DNA from: Ruegeria lacuscaerulensis ITI-1157
Lineage (GTDB): Bacteria; Pseudomonadota; Alphaproteobacteria; Rhodobacterales; Rhodobacteraceae
NCBI GenBank assembly: GCA_000161775.1
Contig: GG704596.1
Span: 2,235,515 to 2,299,514 of the forward strand
DNA: 64,000 nucleotides
Direction: 5' to 3'
Positions 57,299 through 64,000 of this stretch are shown here, one piece after another. Under the pieces are notes generated by a model. That model did not search any database. It was not told the origin of the DNA and saw only the letters and a program-made list of their open reading frames with translations. The position numbers were made by a program, and so were the translations under genes. The first letter of the stretch is position 1; each line of letters starts with the position of its first letter.

Positions 57299-57371
57299 GC
57301 GCTGCATGGCAGGGGTATTCTGCCGCTGCACGGCATATCTTCGCCCAAACACGAACCGGACGGATTCGCTC

Positions 57372-58616
57372 ATGAAACACTATTCAGCCTTTGCCGTAGC
57401 GCGCGAGGCGCTGCGCTATCACACCGGATGGGAGCGCGCCTGGCGTTCGCCCGAACCCAAGAAGCGCTATGACGTCATCATCATCGGCGCGGGCGGGCAC
57501 GGTCTGGCGACGGCGTATTACCTGGGCCGGAACTACGGCATCCAGAATGTCGCGGTGATCGAAAAGGGCTGGCTGGGTGGCGGCAATACCGGCCGGAACA
57601 CGACCATCATCCGCTCGAACTATCTACAGGACCCGTCGGCGGCGATCTATGAAAAGTCGCGCGGCCTGTACGAGGATCTGAGCCAGGAGCTGAACTACAA
57701 CATCATGTTCAGCCCGCGCGGCGTGATGATGCTGGCGCAGACCCAGCACGAGGTGCGCGGCTACAAGCGCACGGCGCATGCCAATGCGTTGCAGGGGGTC
57801 AAGACTGAGTGGATCGGGCCCGAGCGCGTCAAGGAACTGGTGCCGATCATCAACATCGACGGCCCGCGCTATCCGGTTCTGGGCGCGCTGTGGCAGGAAC
57901 GCGGCGGCACCGCGCGCCACGACGCGGTGGCCTGGGGCTATGCCCGGGCCTGCTCGAACATGGGCATGGACATCATCCAGCAATGCGAGGTCACGGCCAT
58001 CCGCTCGGCCAATGGCCGCGTCACCGGGGTCGAGACGACCAAGGGCGCCATCGAGTGCGACAAGCTGGGCATCGTGGTGGCGGGCCACTCGGGCCAGCTG
58101 GCCGAGATGGCGGGCTTCCGCCTGCCGGTCGAGGCGCTGGCCCTGCAGGCGCTGGTGTCCGAGCCGATCAAGCCCTGCATGGACGTGGTGGTGATGGCCA
58201 ACACCGTGCACGGCTACATGTCGCAATCCGACAAGGGCGAGATGGTGATCGGGGGCGGCACTGACGGGTTCAACAACTTCACCCAGCGTGGTTCGTTCCA
58301 TCATATCGAGGAAACCGTCCGCGCCCTGGTCGAGACCTTCCCGATGATCTCGCGGCTGAAGATGCTGCGCCAGTGGGGTGGCATCGTGGACATGACCGGC
58401 GACCGCTCGCCCATCCTGTCCAAGACGCCTTTGGGCGGTTGCTTCATCAACTGCGGTTGGGGCACCGGCGGGTTCAAGGCCATCCCGGGTTCGGGCTGGG
58501 GCATGGCCCAGCTGATGGCCACCGGACATTCCCCGCTGACCGAGGCGTTCTCGCTGGACCGGTTCAAAGAGGGCCGCTTCATCGACGAAAGCGTCGCCGC
58601 CGGGGTCGCGCACTGA
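57372..58616 (+). CDS. soxB: Sarcosine oxidase beta subunit
   Basis: FAD/FMN subunit of heterotetrameric sarcosine oxidase, which demethylates sarcosine to glycine, H2O2 and methylene-THF. The 414 residues have the dinucleotide motif VIIIGAGGHGLATAYYLG, IEKGWLGGGNTGRNTT, and a histidine in GTARHDAVAWGYARA (about His183) at the place where FMN is covalently bound in this family. C-terminal GTGGFKAIPGSGWGMA contacts flavin. Start MKHYSAFAVAREALRY is the usual one. The stop overlaps the next ATG by one base. Confidence 0.96.
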   Translation: MKHYSAFAVAREALRYHTGWERAWRSPEPKKRYDVIIIGAGGHGLATAYYLGRNYGIQNVAVIEKGWLGGGNTGRNTTIIRSNYLQDPSAAIYEKSRGLYEDLSQELNYNIMFSPRGVMMLAQTQHEVRGYKRTAHANALQGVKTEWIGPERVKELVPIINIDGPRYPVLGALWQERGGTARHDAVAWGYARACSNMGMDIIQQCEVTAIRSANGRVTGVETTKGAIECDKLGIVVAGHSGQLAEMAGFRLPVEALALQALVSEPIKPCMDVVVMANTVHGYMSQSDKGEMVIGGGTDGFNNFTQRGSFHHIEETVRALVETFPMISRLKMLRQWGGIVDMTGDRSPILSKTPLGGCFINCGWGTGGFKAIPGSGWGMAQLMATGHSPLTEAFSLDRFKEGRFIDESVAAGVAH

Positions 58617-59413
58617 TGGACATCCAATCCCTTCCCACCGCGATACCGGACCGGCCGCGCCGCAGCCGGCTTGCGCTGCTGGACTTTCTGCTGGCGTGTT
58701 TCGACGCGCAGTCCGACAGCGTTCAGGTGGTGCAGGTCGGGGCCAATGACGGCAAGCTGGATGATCCCATATTGCCGTACTGGTCGAAGCCGCATTGGAA
58801 AGGTGTCCTGATCGAGCCGCACCCGCTGTATTTCTCGTCCCTTGCGTCGCTGCATGCGGCCAACCCGAACGTGACGCTGGTCAATGCCGCCGTCTCGCAG
58901 GTTGCGGGCAGCATGACGCTGTATCACCTCGACGAGACCTATTCCGGCGCCTATCCGGGCTGGCTGCGCGGCTGCGCGTCGCTGGACCGTGGCCGGATGC
59001 TGGCCGCGATCGACCGCGCCAACCGCAAGACGGGGGCGGACGTACCCCATTCGGCCGTGGCCGAGACAACCGTCGCCGCGCGGCGGCTGGACGAGATTTT
59101 GACCGACACGGGTGTGTCTGCCGCCGATATCCTGGTGATCGACGTCGAAGGGCACGAACGCTCTGTCCTCGACAGCTTTGATCCCGCGCGCCTGGGGCTG
59201 TCGCTGGCCATCGTTGAATGCAACGCCGGCGACCCGGCCGAACAGGATGCGATCGTCTCGGCCCTGAGCGCGGCCGGTCTGACCCCCTATCGGCTGGCCA
59301 ACGACATCGTCGCCCTTCGTCCGGGCCGCGTCAACATCCCGATCGAGGCGATGTTCCACTTCAACAACCTTGTTCCGCTGGCCGTCCAAGAAACGGTCGA
59401 GCCGAATCCATGA
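58616..59413 (+). CDS. FkbM family methyltransferase-like protein within the sox operon
   Basis: A 265-residue protein with an FkbM/SAM-methyltransferase core: VVQVGANDGKLDDPI (SAM loop), GVLIEPHPLYFSSL, VTLVNAAVSQVAGSMTLYHL, RRLDEILTDTGVSAADILVI and IDVEGHERSVLDSF. FkbM proteins O-methylate sugars or small molecules. It overlaps soxB by one base (TGATG) and ends 19 bp before soxD, so it is co-transcribed with sarcosine oxidase, an unusual place for this family. Target unknown. Confidence 0.85.
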   Translation: MDIQSLPTAIPDRPRRSRLALLDFLLACFDAQSDSVQVVQVGANDGKLDDPILPYWSKPHWKGVLIEPHPLYFSSLASLHAANPNVTLVNAAVSQVAGSMTLYHLDETYSGAYPGWLRGCASLDRGRMLAAIDRANRKTGADVPHSAVAETTVAARRLDEILTDTGVSAADILVIDVEGHERSVLDSFDPARLGLSLAIVECNAGDPAEQDAIVSALSAAGLTPYRLANDIVALRPGRVNIPIEAMFHFNNLVPLAVQETVEPNP

Positions 59414-59432
59414 CCAAAGGTGTTTTGACCCG

Positions 59433-59762
59433 ATGCTGATCCTGAAATGCCCCTATTGCGGCGTCGACGCCGAAGAGACCGAACTGACCGCCGGCGGCGA
59501 AGCGCATCTGAAACGCTTCGGCCCCGGCTCGTCGGATGACGAGTTCCACGACTATCTGTTCGCCCGTGAAAACCCCAAGGGCGTGCATTTTGAACGCTGG
59601 CGCCACAGCAATGGCTGCGGCAAGTGGTTCCATGCCGCGCGCTGCACCGCCACGCTCGAGGTGTTCGGCACCTATTCGGCCCAGGTCACCGAGCCGCCGC
59701 AGGAGATCCGCGATGCGATCTCGGCCAAACGGCCGGGCTGGACATGGAGAGAGTTCTCCTGA
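59433..59762 (+). CDS. soxD: Sarcosine oxidase delta subunit
   Basis: The 109-residue zinc-binding structural subunit. Zinc ligands are the CPYC pair (Cys6, Cys9), His67 and Cys71 (GCGKWFHAARC), the standard arrangement. GERWRHSNGCGKWF-type sequence and the YLFAREN segment match SoxD. The start MLILKCPYCG is used; the frame upstream overlaps the FkbM gene end. Its stop shares a base with the start of a 23-codon open frame that leads into soxA. Confidence 0.95.
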   Translation: MLILKCPYCGVDAEETELTAGGEAHLKRFGPGSSDDEFHDYLFARENPKGVHFERWRHSNGCGKWFHAARCTATLEVFGTYSAQVTEPPQEIRDAISAKRPGWTWREFS

Positions 59763-59833
59763 TGCTTCGTCTTTTCAAGAACACATCTGCCGGAGGCCTT
59801 GGTTCCTCCACCTGCGAAAGGTCTGAAACATGA
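59762..59833 (+). CDS. Possible 23-residue micro-ORF linking soxD and soxA
   Basis: ATG at 59762 overlaps the soxD stop (TGATG) and the TGA at 59831-59833 overlaps the soxA start (ATGA). The intervening 23 codons encode a peptide beginning MLRLFKNTSAGG. It could couple translation of the two subunits across the 67-bp gap. Chance is quite possible; soxA has its own AAAGG site. Confidence 0.25.
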   Translation: MLRLFKNTSAGGLGSSTCERSET

Positions 59834-62800
59834 GCACCCGTCTCGCCAAGCAAGGCCGGCTGATCGACCGGTCGAAACCGGTCACCTTCACTTTCAACGG
59901 CACTGCGATGCAGGGCTATCAGGGCGACACGCTGGCCTCGGCCCTGCTGGCCAACGATCAGATGATGGTCGGCCGGTCGTTCAAATACCACCGTCCGCGT
60001 GGCATCGTGGCCAGCGGCGCCGAAGAGCCCAACGCTCTGGTCGGTCTGGGGCAGGGCAACCGGTTCGAGCCGAACCAGCGCGCCACCACGACCGAGCTGT
60101 TCAACGGTCTGACCGCGATCTCGCAGAACCACTGGCCCAGCTTGGAATATGACATCGGCGCGGTGAACACGGCGCTGGCGCGGTTCCTGCCGGCGGGCTT
60201 CTACTACAAGACGTTCATCCACCCCAAACCGTTCTGGAAACATGTGTACGAGCCGTTCATCCGCCAGTCGGCGGGTCTGGGCAAGGCGCCCGACAAGGAC
60301 AGCCGAGACGCAGATACGTATGAACATTTCTATGCCTTCACCGACGTCCTGGTGATCGGCGGCGGTGTTGCGGGCCTGCAGGCGGCCAAAGCCGCGGCGC
60401 AATCGGGCGCCAAGGTCATGGTGATCGAACAGACCGCCCATTGGGGTGGCCGCGCGCCCGTCGATGGGGGCACCGTCAACGACGAGCCTGTGGATAAGTT
60501 CGTGGAACAATTGGTTTCCGAACTCGAAACAATGGGCAACGTCACCCTGCGGTCGCGCTGCATGGGGGCCGGGGTCTATGACCACGGTTACGTGCTGGGA
60601 TACGAGCGTCTGACCGACCACAAACCGGGCACCCAGGGCCCGCGCCACCGCCTGTGGCGCATCCGCGCCAAGCAGGTCGTCACGGCCACCGGCGCGATCG
60701 AGCGCCCGCTGTCCTTTGCCGGCAATGACGTGCCGGGGGTGATGCTGGCCTCGGCCATGCGCGACTATGTGGTCAACTGGGGCGTGACCCCGGGCGAGCG
60801 CGTGATCGTCGCCACCAACAATGACGATGCCTACCGCACCGCGATCATCCTGAAACAGGCGGGCGTGGACGTGCTGCGCGTGATTGATGCGCGCCCGTCG
60901 GCCGGTCCGCTGGCGGACGAGGCGCGCAGCCTCGGCATCCGGGTCGATCCCGGCAAGGCCATCGCCAACGTCAAGGGCGGCAAGCGGGTCAAGAAGGTCG
61001 CGATCTGCAACCAGGAAGGCATTGGCGGCGCGCGGGAAGAGGTCGAATGCGATGCGGTCGCAATGTCGGGCGGCTGGTCTCCGGTGGTGCACCTGTGGTC
61101 CCATTGCGGTGGCAAGCTGATCTGGGACGAGGCCAACGCCCATTTCCGCCCCGACCCCGACCGTCCGCCGCTGGGCGCGGATGGCGCAGGCTTTGTCGTG
61201 CCGGCGGGGTCGGCCAACGGGCCGCTGGCGCTGGGTGAGGTGCTGGCCGATGCCCACGCCGCGGGCAAGGCCGCGGCCAAGGCAGCTGGTTTCAAGCCGA
61301 AGAACACCAAGGCACCGCAGGGCGAGACCGAGGTCGAAGCTCCCATGCAGGCCGTCTGGCTGATGCCTGCCAAGGCCGAGGTGCAGCTGCGCATGAAGTC
61401 ATGGCTGGACTTCCAGAACGACGTGAAGGTGACCGACGTGCAACTGGCCGCGCGCGAAGGCTATGAGAGCGTCGAGCACACCAAGCGCTATACCACGCTG
61501 GGCATGGCGACGGATCAGGGTAAGCTGAGCAATATCAACGGCCTGGCGATCCTTGCTGATGCTTTGGAATCCGAGATTCCCAAGGTCGGGACCACCACTT
61601 TCCGCCCGCCCTATACGCCCATCTCGATGGGGGCCATCGCGGGCGAGGCGCGCGGCGAGGTGTTCCAGCCGATCCGCCGCACACCGATGCATGACTGGCA
61701 TGACCGGAACGGCGCCGATTGGGAACCAGTGGGCCAGTGGCGGCGCCCCTATGCCTATGTGCGTGCTGGGGAATCCGTGCATGACGCCGTGAACCGCGAG
61801 GTCAGGAACACCCGTGAAAACCTCGGGCTGCTGGATGCCTCGACCCTGGGCAAGCTGATCGTCAAGGGGCCGGACGCGGGCAAGTTCCTGGACATGATGT
61901 ACACCAACATGATGTCCACGCTGAAGGTCGGCAAATGCCGTTATGGCCTGATGTGCTCGGAAAACGGCTTCCTGATCGACGACGGCGTGGTGGCCCGGAT
62001 CGACGAGGACACTTGGCTGTGCCACACCACCACCGGCGGCGCCGAGCGCATCCATGCCCATATGGAAGAATGGCTGCAATGTGAGTGGTGGGACTGGAAG
62101 GTCTATGTCGCCAACGTGACCGAGCAATACGCCCAGGTCGCCGTGGTGGGCCCCAACGCCCGCAAGGTGCTGGAGAAGCTGGGCGGCATGGATGTCAGCC
62201 GCGAGGCGCTGCCCTTCATGGAGTGGCGCGACGGCCGGATCGGCGGCTTCGACTGCCGGGCCTACCGCATTTCGTTCTCGGGCGAGCTGTCCTATGAAAT
62301 CGCGGTGCCCGCCAGCCAGGGGCAGGCCTTCTGGGATGCCCTTATGGAGGCTGGCAAAGAGTTCGGCGTGATGCCTTATGGCACGGAATGTCTTCACATT
62401 CTGCGGGCCGAGAAGGGCTTCATCATGATCGGGGACGAGACCGACGGCACCGTGATCCCGCAGGACCTGGGGCTGCACTGGGCGATCTCGAAAAAGAAAG
62501 AGGATTTCCTGGGCAAGCGCGCGCAGGAACGCTCTCACATGACCGACCCTGATCGATGGAAACTGGTGGGTCTGGAAACTGTGGATGGATCGGTTCTGCC
62601 CGACGGTGCCTATGCGGTGGGCGAAGGCGTAAATGCCAATGGCCAGCGCAACGTGATCGGGCGTGTAACCTCGACCTATTACTCGGCCAACCTGGGCCGG
62701 GGCATCGCCATGGGGCTGGTCAAGAACGGGCCGAACCGCATGGGCGAAGTGATCGAATTCCCGGGCACCGACGACAAAATCTACAAGGCCAAGATCGTGG

Positions 62801-62844
62801 ACCCGGTGTTCTACGATAAGGACGGGGAGAAGCAGAATGTCTGA
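59830..62844 (+). CDS. soxA: Sarcosine oxidase alpha subunit
   Basis: A 1004-residue subunit with NAD+ and folate sites. Order: N-terminal ferredoxin-like domain without cluster cysteines (VTFTFNGTAMQGYQGDTLAS, YHRPRGIVASGAEEPNALV), NAD-binding Rossmann domain (VLVIGGGVAGLQAAKAAAQS near residue 175, TAHWGGRAPVDGG), then a C-terminal aminomethyltransferase-like domain from about 620 (LGLLDASTLGKLIVKGPDAG, SGELSYEIAVPASQG, RAEKGFIMIGDETDGT) that gives methylene-tetrahydrofolate. The last 8 bases overlap soxG. Full length. Confidence 0.97.
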   Translation: MSTRLAKQGRLIDRSKPVTFTFNGTAMQGYQGDTLASALLANDQMMVGRSFKYHRPRGIVASGAEEPNALVGLGQGNRFEPNQRATTTELFNGLTAISQNHWPSLEYDIGAVNTALARFLPAGFYYKTFIHPKPFWKHVYEPFIRQSAGLGKAPDKDSRDADTYEHFYAFTDVLVIGGGVAGLQAAKAAAQSGAKVMVIEQTAHWGGRAPVDGGTVNDEPVDKFVEQLVSELETMGNVTLRSRCMGAGVYDHGYVLGYERLTDHKPGTQGPRHRLWRIRAKQVVTATGAIERPLSFAGNDVPGVMLASAMRDYVVNWGVTPGERVIVATNNDDAYRTAIILKQAGVDVLRVIDARPSAGPLADEARSLGIRVDPGKAIANVKGGKRVKKVAICNQEGIGGAREEVECDAVAMSGGWSPVVHLWSHCGGKLIWDEANAHFRPDPDRPPLGADGAGFVVPAGSANGPLALGEVLADAHAAGKAAAKAAGFKPKNTKAPQGETEVEAPMQAVWLMPAKAEVQLRMKSWLDFQNDVKVTDVQLAAREGYESVEHTKRYTTLGMATDQGKLSNINGLAILADALESEIPKVGTTTFRPPYTPISMGAIAGEARGEVFQPIRRTPMHDWHDRNGADWEPVGQWRRPYAYVRAGESVHDAVNREVRNTRENLGLLDASTLGKLIVKGPDAGKFLDMMYTNMMSTLKVGKCRYGLMCSENGFLIDDGVVARIDEDTWLCHTTTGGAERIHAHMEEWLQCEWWDWKVYVANVTEQYAQVAVVGPNARKVLEKLGGMDVSREALPFMEWRDGRIGGFDCRAYRISFSGELSYEIAVPASQGQAFWDALMEAGKEFGVMPYGTECLHILRAEKGFIMIGDETDGTVIPQDLGLHWAISKKKEDFLGKRAQERSHMTDPDRWKLVGLETVDGSVLPDGAYAVGEGVNANGQRNVIGRVTSTYYSANLGRGIAMGLVKNGPNRMGEVIEFPGTDDKIYKAKIVDPVFYDKDGEKQNV

Positions 62845-63403
62845 ACCCATCAGCGCACTGAACCACGCAAGCTTTGACGGCATCGCCCGGATCGAGGAAT
62901 GCGGCCTGCAGGGGATGATCACCCTGCGCGGCGACCTGTCCGACAAGGTCGTGATCAAAGCGGTCAAGGATGCCACCGGCCAGAAGATGCCCGGCCAGCG
63001 CGAGGCTTTCGTCGATGGCGAAACCGGCGTCTGCTGGATGTCGCCGGACGAGTTGCTGGTCCTTGTTCCCTACGCCGAGGTCGAGGCCAAGCTGGCCGCC
63101 ATGCAGGACGCGCTGAGCGGTGTGCATGCCTTGGCGGTCAATGTCTCGGACGCGCGGGCGGTGTTCCGGGTCTCGGGACCGACCGCGCGTGAGGTGCTGG
63201 GCAAGGTTGCGCCCGTCGATTTCTCGTCCGATGCGTTCCAGCCCGGCCAGATCCGGCGCACGCGACTGGCGCAGGTGGCCGGTGCGTTCTGGATGGATGA
63301 CGAGGAAACCTTTCGCGTGGTCTGCTTCCGTTCGGTGGCGGATTACGTGTTCAAGCTATTGAAGGTTGCAGCCCAACCCGGCAGCGAGGTTGGGTATTTC
63401 TGA
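62837..63403 (+). CDS. soxG: Sarcosine oxidase gamma subunit
   Basis: A 188-residue subunit related to the folate-binding GCV-T fold, completing the tetramer. Segments LKALNHASFDG-like near the start, MITLRGDLSD, CWMSPDELLVLVPY, ALAVNVSDARAVFRVSGPTA and the C-terminal CFRSVADYVFKLLKVAAQPG match SoxG. It overlaps soxA by 8 bp, and a strong terminator follows, so folD/purU-type genes found after soxG in some relatives are absent here. Confidence 0.94.
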   Translation: MSEPISALNHASFDGIARIEECGLQGMITLRGDLSDKVVIKAVKDATGQKMPGQREAFVDGETGVCWMSPDELLVLVPYAEVEAKLAAMQDALSGVHALAVNVSDARAVFRVSGPTAREVLGKVAPVDFSSDAFQPGQIRRTRLAQVAGAFWMDDEETFRVVCFRSVADYVFKLLKVAAQPGSEVGYF

Positions 63404-63412
63404 AAGAAAAGG

Positions 63413-63437
63413 AAAGCCCCGGTTCTGCCGGGGCTTT
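63413..63437. terminator. Bidirectional terminator after soxG
   Basis: AAAGCCCCGG (63413-63422) pairs with CCGGGGCTTT (63428-63437); T-rich sequence follows on the plus strand and TTTTCTTTC follows on the minus strand. Separates soxG from the convergent small secreted protein gene. Confidence 0.85.
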
Positions 63438-63439
63438 TG

Positions 63440-63829
63440 TTACTTTACTTTCGAACAGGTCCCGACTCCGTAGGGCTTGTTCGCAAAATTCCCCCGCAGG
63501 AACGCCATGCGAACGGCAACCGTGTTGTCGCTTGGTTTTAGGTTCGCCTGATATCGTACACGGGCATTGCCCCCCGCGACCATTTTTCGATCGAGGTTCC
63601 AGACGATACGATACCGGTTGGCACCGCGGTCCTTGAATTTTGCCTTGACCCAATCCTGATGTGAACTGGCGGCCATCGCCGATGCGGTAGAGAGGTCAAT
63701 CTGAAACCCATACTCGGGTGCAATCCAGCCATGGGCGTCTTGTTTGGTCACCTTGCAATGATAAGCGATTTTTTCTGCAGCGGCGGTTTGTGCAAAAACT
63801 GCGGCAGCAAGAAATAGGATAAGTTTCAA
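63440..63829 (-). CDS. Small exported protein, unknown function
   Basis: A 129-residue protein with a clear signal peptide (MKLILFLAAAVFAQTAAAEK, cleavage after AAA). The mature part (IAYHCKVTKQDAHGWIAPEY, YRIVWNLDRKM, PYGVGTCSKVK) has two cysteines, one near each end, that could form a disulfide, and looks beta-rich. No family recognised. Convergent with the sox operon across a shared terminator. Confidence 0.75.
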   Translation of the reverse strand: MKLILFLAAAVFAQTAAAEKIAYHCKVTKQDAHGWIAPEYGFQIDLSTASAMAASSHQDWVKAKFKDRGANRYRIVWNLDRKMVAGGNARVRYQANLKPSDNTVAVRMAFLRGNFANKPYGVGTCSKVK

Positions 63830-63898
63830 GTAAATTTTCCTGTGTATTCAGAGGCTAACGCGGGAAAATGACCAGGCGTCACTGAAAGCGCAAGGGTA

Positions 63899-63919
63899 AA
63901 TTCTCGTTTAAAGAGAATT
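63899..63919. repeat. AT-rich inverted repeat near window end
   Basis: AATTCTC (63899-63905) and GAGAATT (63913-63919) around GTTTAAA, lying between the small secreted protein gene and a possible downstream gene start. Candidate operator. Confidence 0.3.
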
Positions 63920-63940
63920 CTTGTCGCCGTATTCTATCCC

Positions 63941-64000
63941 GTGAACAACACGCTTCGGAACTGGGCCAAAGCGCTTGGGCCCAGCAAGTCCTGGGCCGAG
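63941..64000 (+). CDS. Possible start of a gene running off the window
   Basis: A GTG at 63941 opens a frame of 20 codons with no stop before the window ends (reads MNNTLRNWAKALGPSKSWAE). No clear ribosome-binding site precedes it, so it may be chance. Confidence 0.2.
   Translation, partial: MNNTLRNWAKALGPSKSWAE

Overview
The window is a GC-rich chromosomal segment that looks like a member of the Rhodobacterales (Rhodobacteraceae / Roseobacter group). The evidence is the glyQ-(DUF6446)-gltS-glyS-PPDK-like-cell-wall-hydrolase neighbourhood, a long FolB-FolP pair in front of glmM, heterotetrameric sarcosine oxidase genes, ctaD alone with an FNR-type box, and many DUF genes (DUF2244, DUF1289, DUF6446) typical of that group. 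Nearly all the DNA is coding, with short intergenic gaps and many 1-8 bp stop/start overlaps. No rRNA, CRISPR array, integrase or transposase was seen.

Layout. 0-3 kb: 3' part of a TrkH potassium channel gene and a ThDP-dependent AruI-like decarboxylase. 3-13 kb: a SPOR/PG-binding/trypsin-fold protein whose catalytic triad is lost, glycyl-tRNA synthetase subunits glyQ and glyS separated by marC, a DUF6446 gene and gltS, then a PPDK-like gene. 13-20 kb: cell wall hydrolase, Tat-exported multicopper oxidase, folate genes (an extended folB, then folP), glmM and a DMT permease. 20-26 kb: ilvC divergent from two Lrp/AsnC regulators, a GntR/UTRA regulator divergent from a class V aminotransferase, a ubiquinone hydroxylase, a small membrane protein and a HAD nucleotidase. 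26-37.5 kb: GntR/FCD regulator, GspE_N-glycosyltransferase fusion, carA, a YqeY-like gene, DUF2244, a DsbA-fold isomerase, ctaD, a HIT protein, a MerR/cation-efflux switch, lipB and a FrnE-like DsbA protein.

37.6-51.2 kb is the accessory part. It begins after a tRNA-Leu(GAG) gene and ends in front of dusA. It carries an arsenic operon (fused ArsR-ArsC, ArsJ-type GAPDH, ArsJ and ACR3, joined by ATGA or TTGA overlaps). Next to it is a protein quality-control cluster: three tandem Hsp20 genes converge on an ftsH-clpG/clpK-(HPF-sigma fusion) operon, with a divergent M48/HtpX-like protease gene. Its content resembles the transmissible locus of stress tolerance (tLST/LHR/TLPQC) known mainly from beta- and gammaproteobacteria. 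The gene joining a ribosome-hibernation (HPF/RaiA-like) domain to a sigma-factor-like domain is the most unusual gene in the window.

51.2-64 kb returns to ordinary content: dusA, a TauE permease, a putative 2OG oxygenase, a double SpoIIAA-like protein, ruvX-ccmI, and a sarcosine oxidase operon (soxB-fkbM-soxD-soxA-soxG) with a methyltransferase gene inserted. It ends with a small secreted protein and possibly the first codons of another gene. Assignments rest on reading motifs and gene order; no database search was run.
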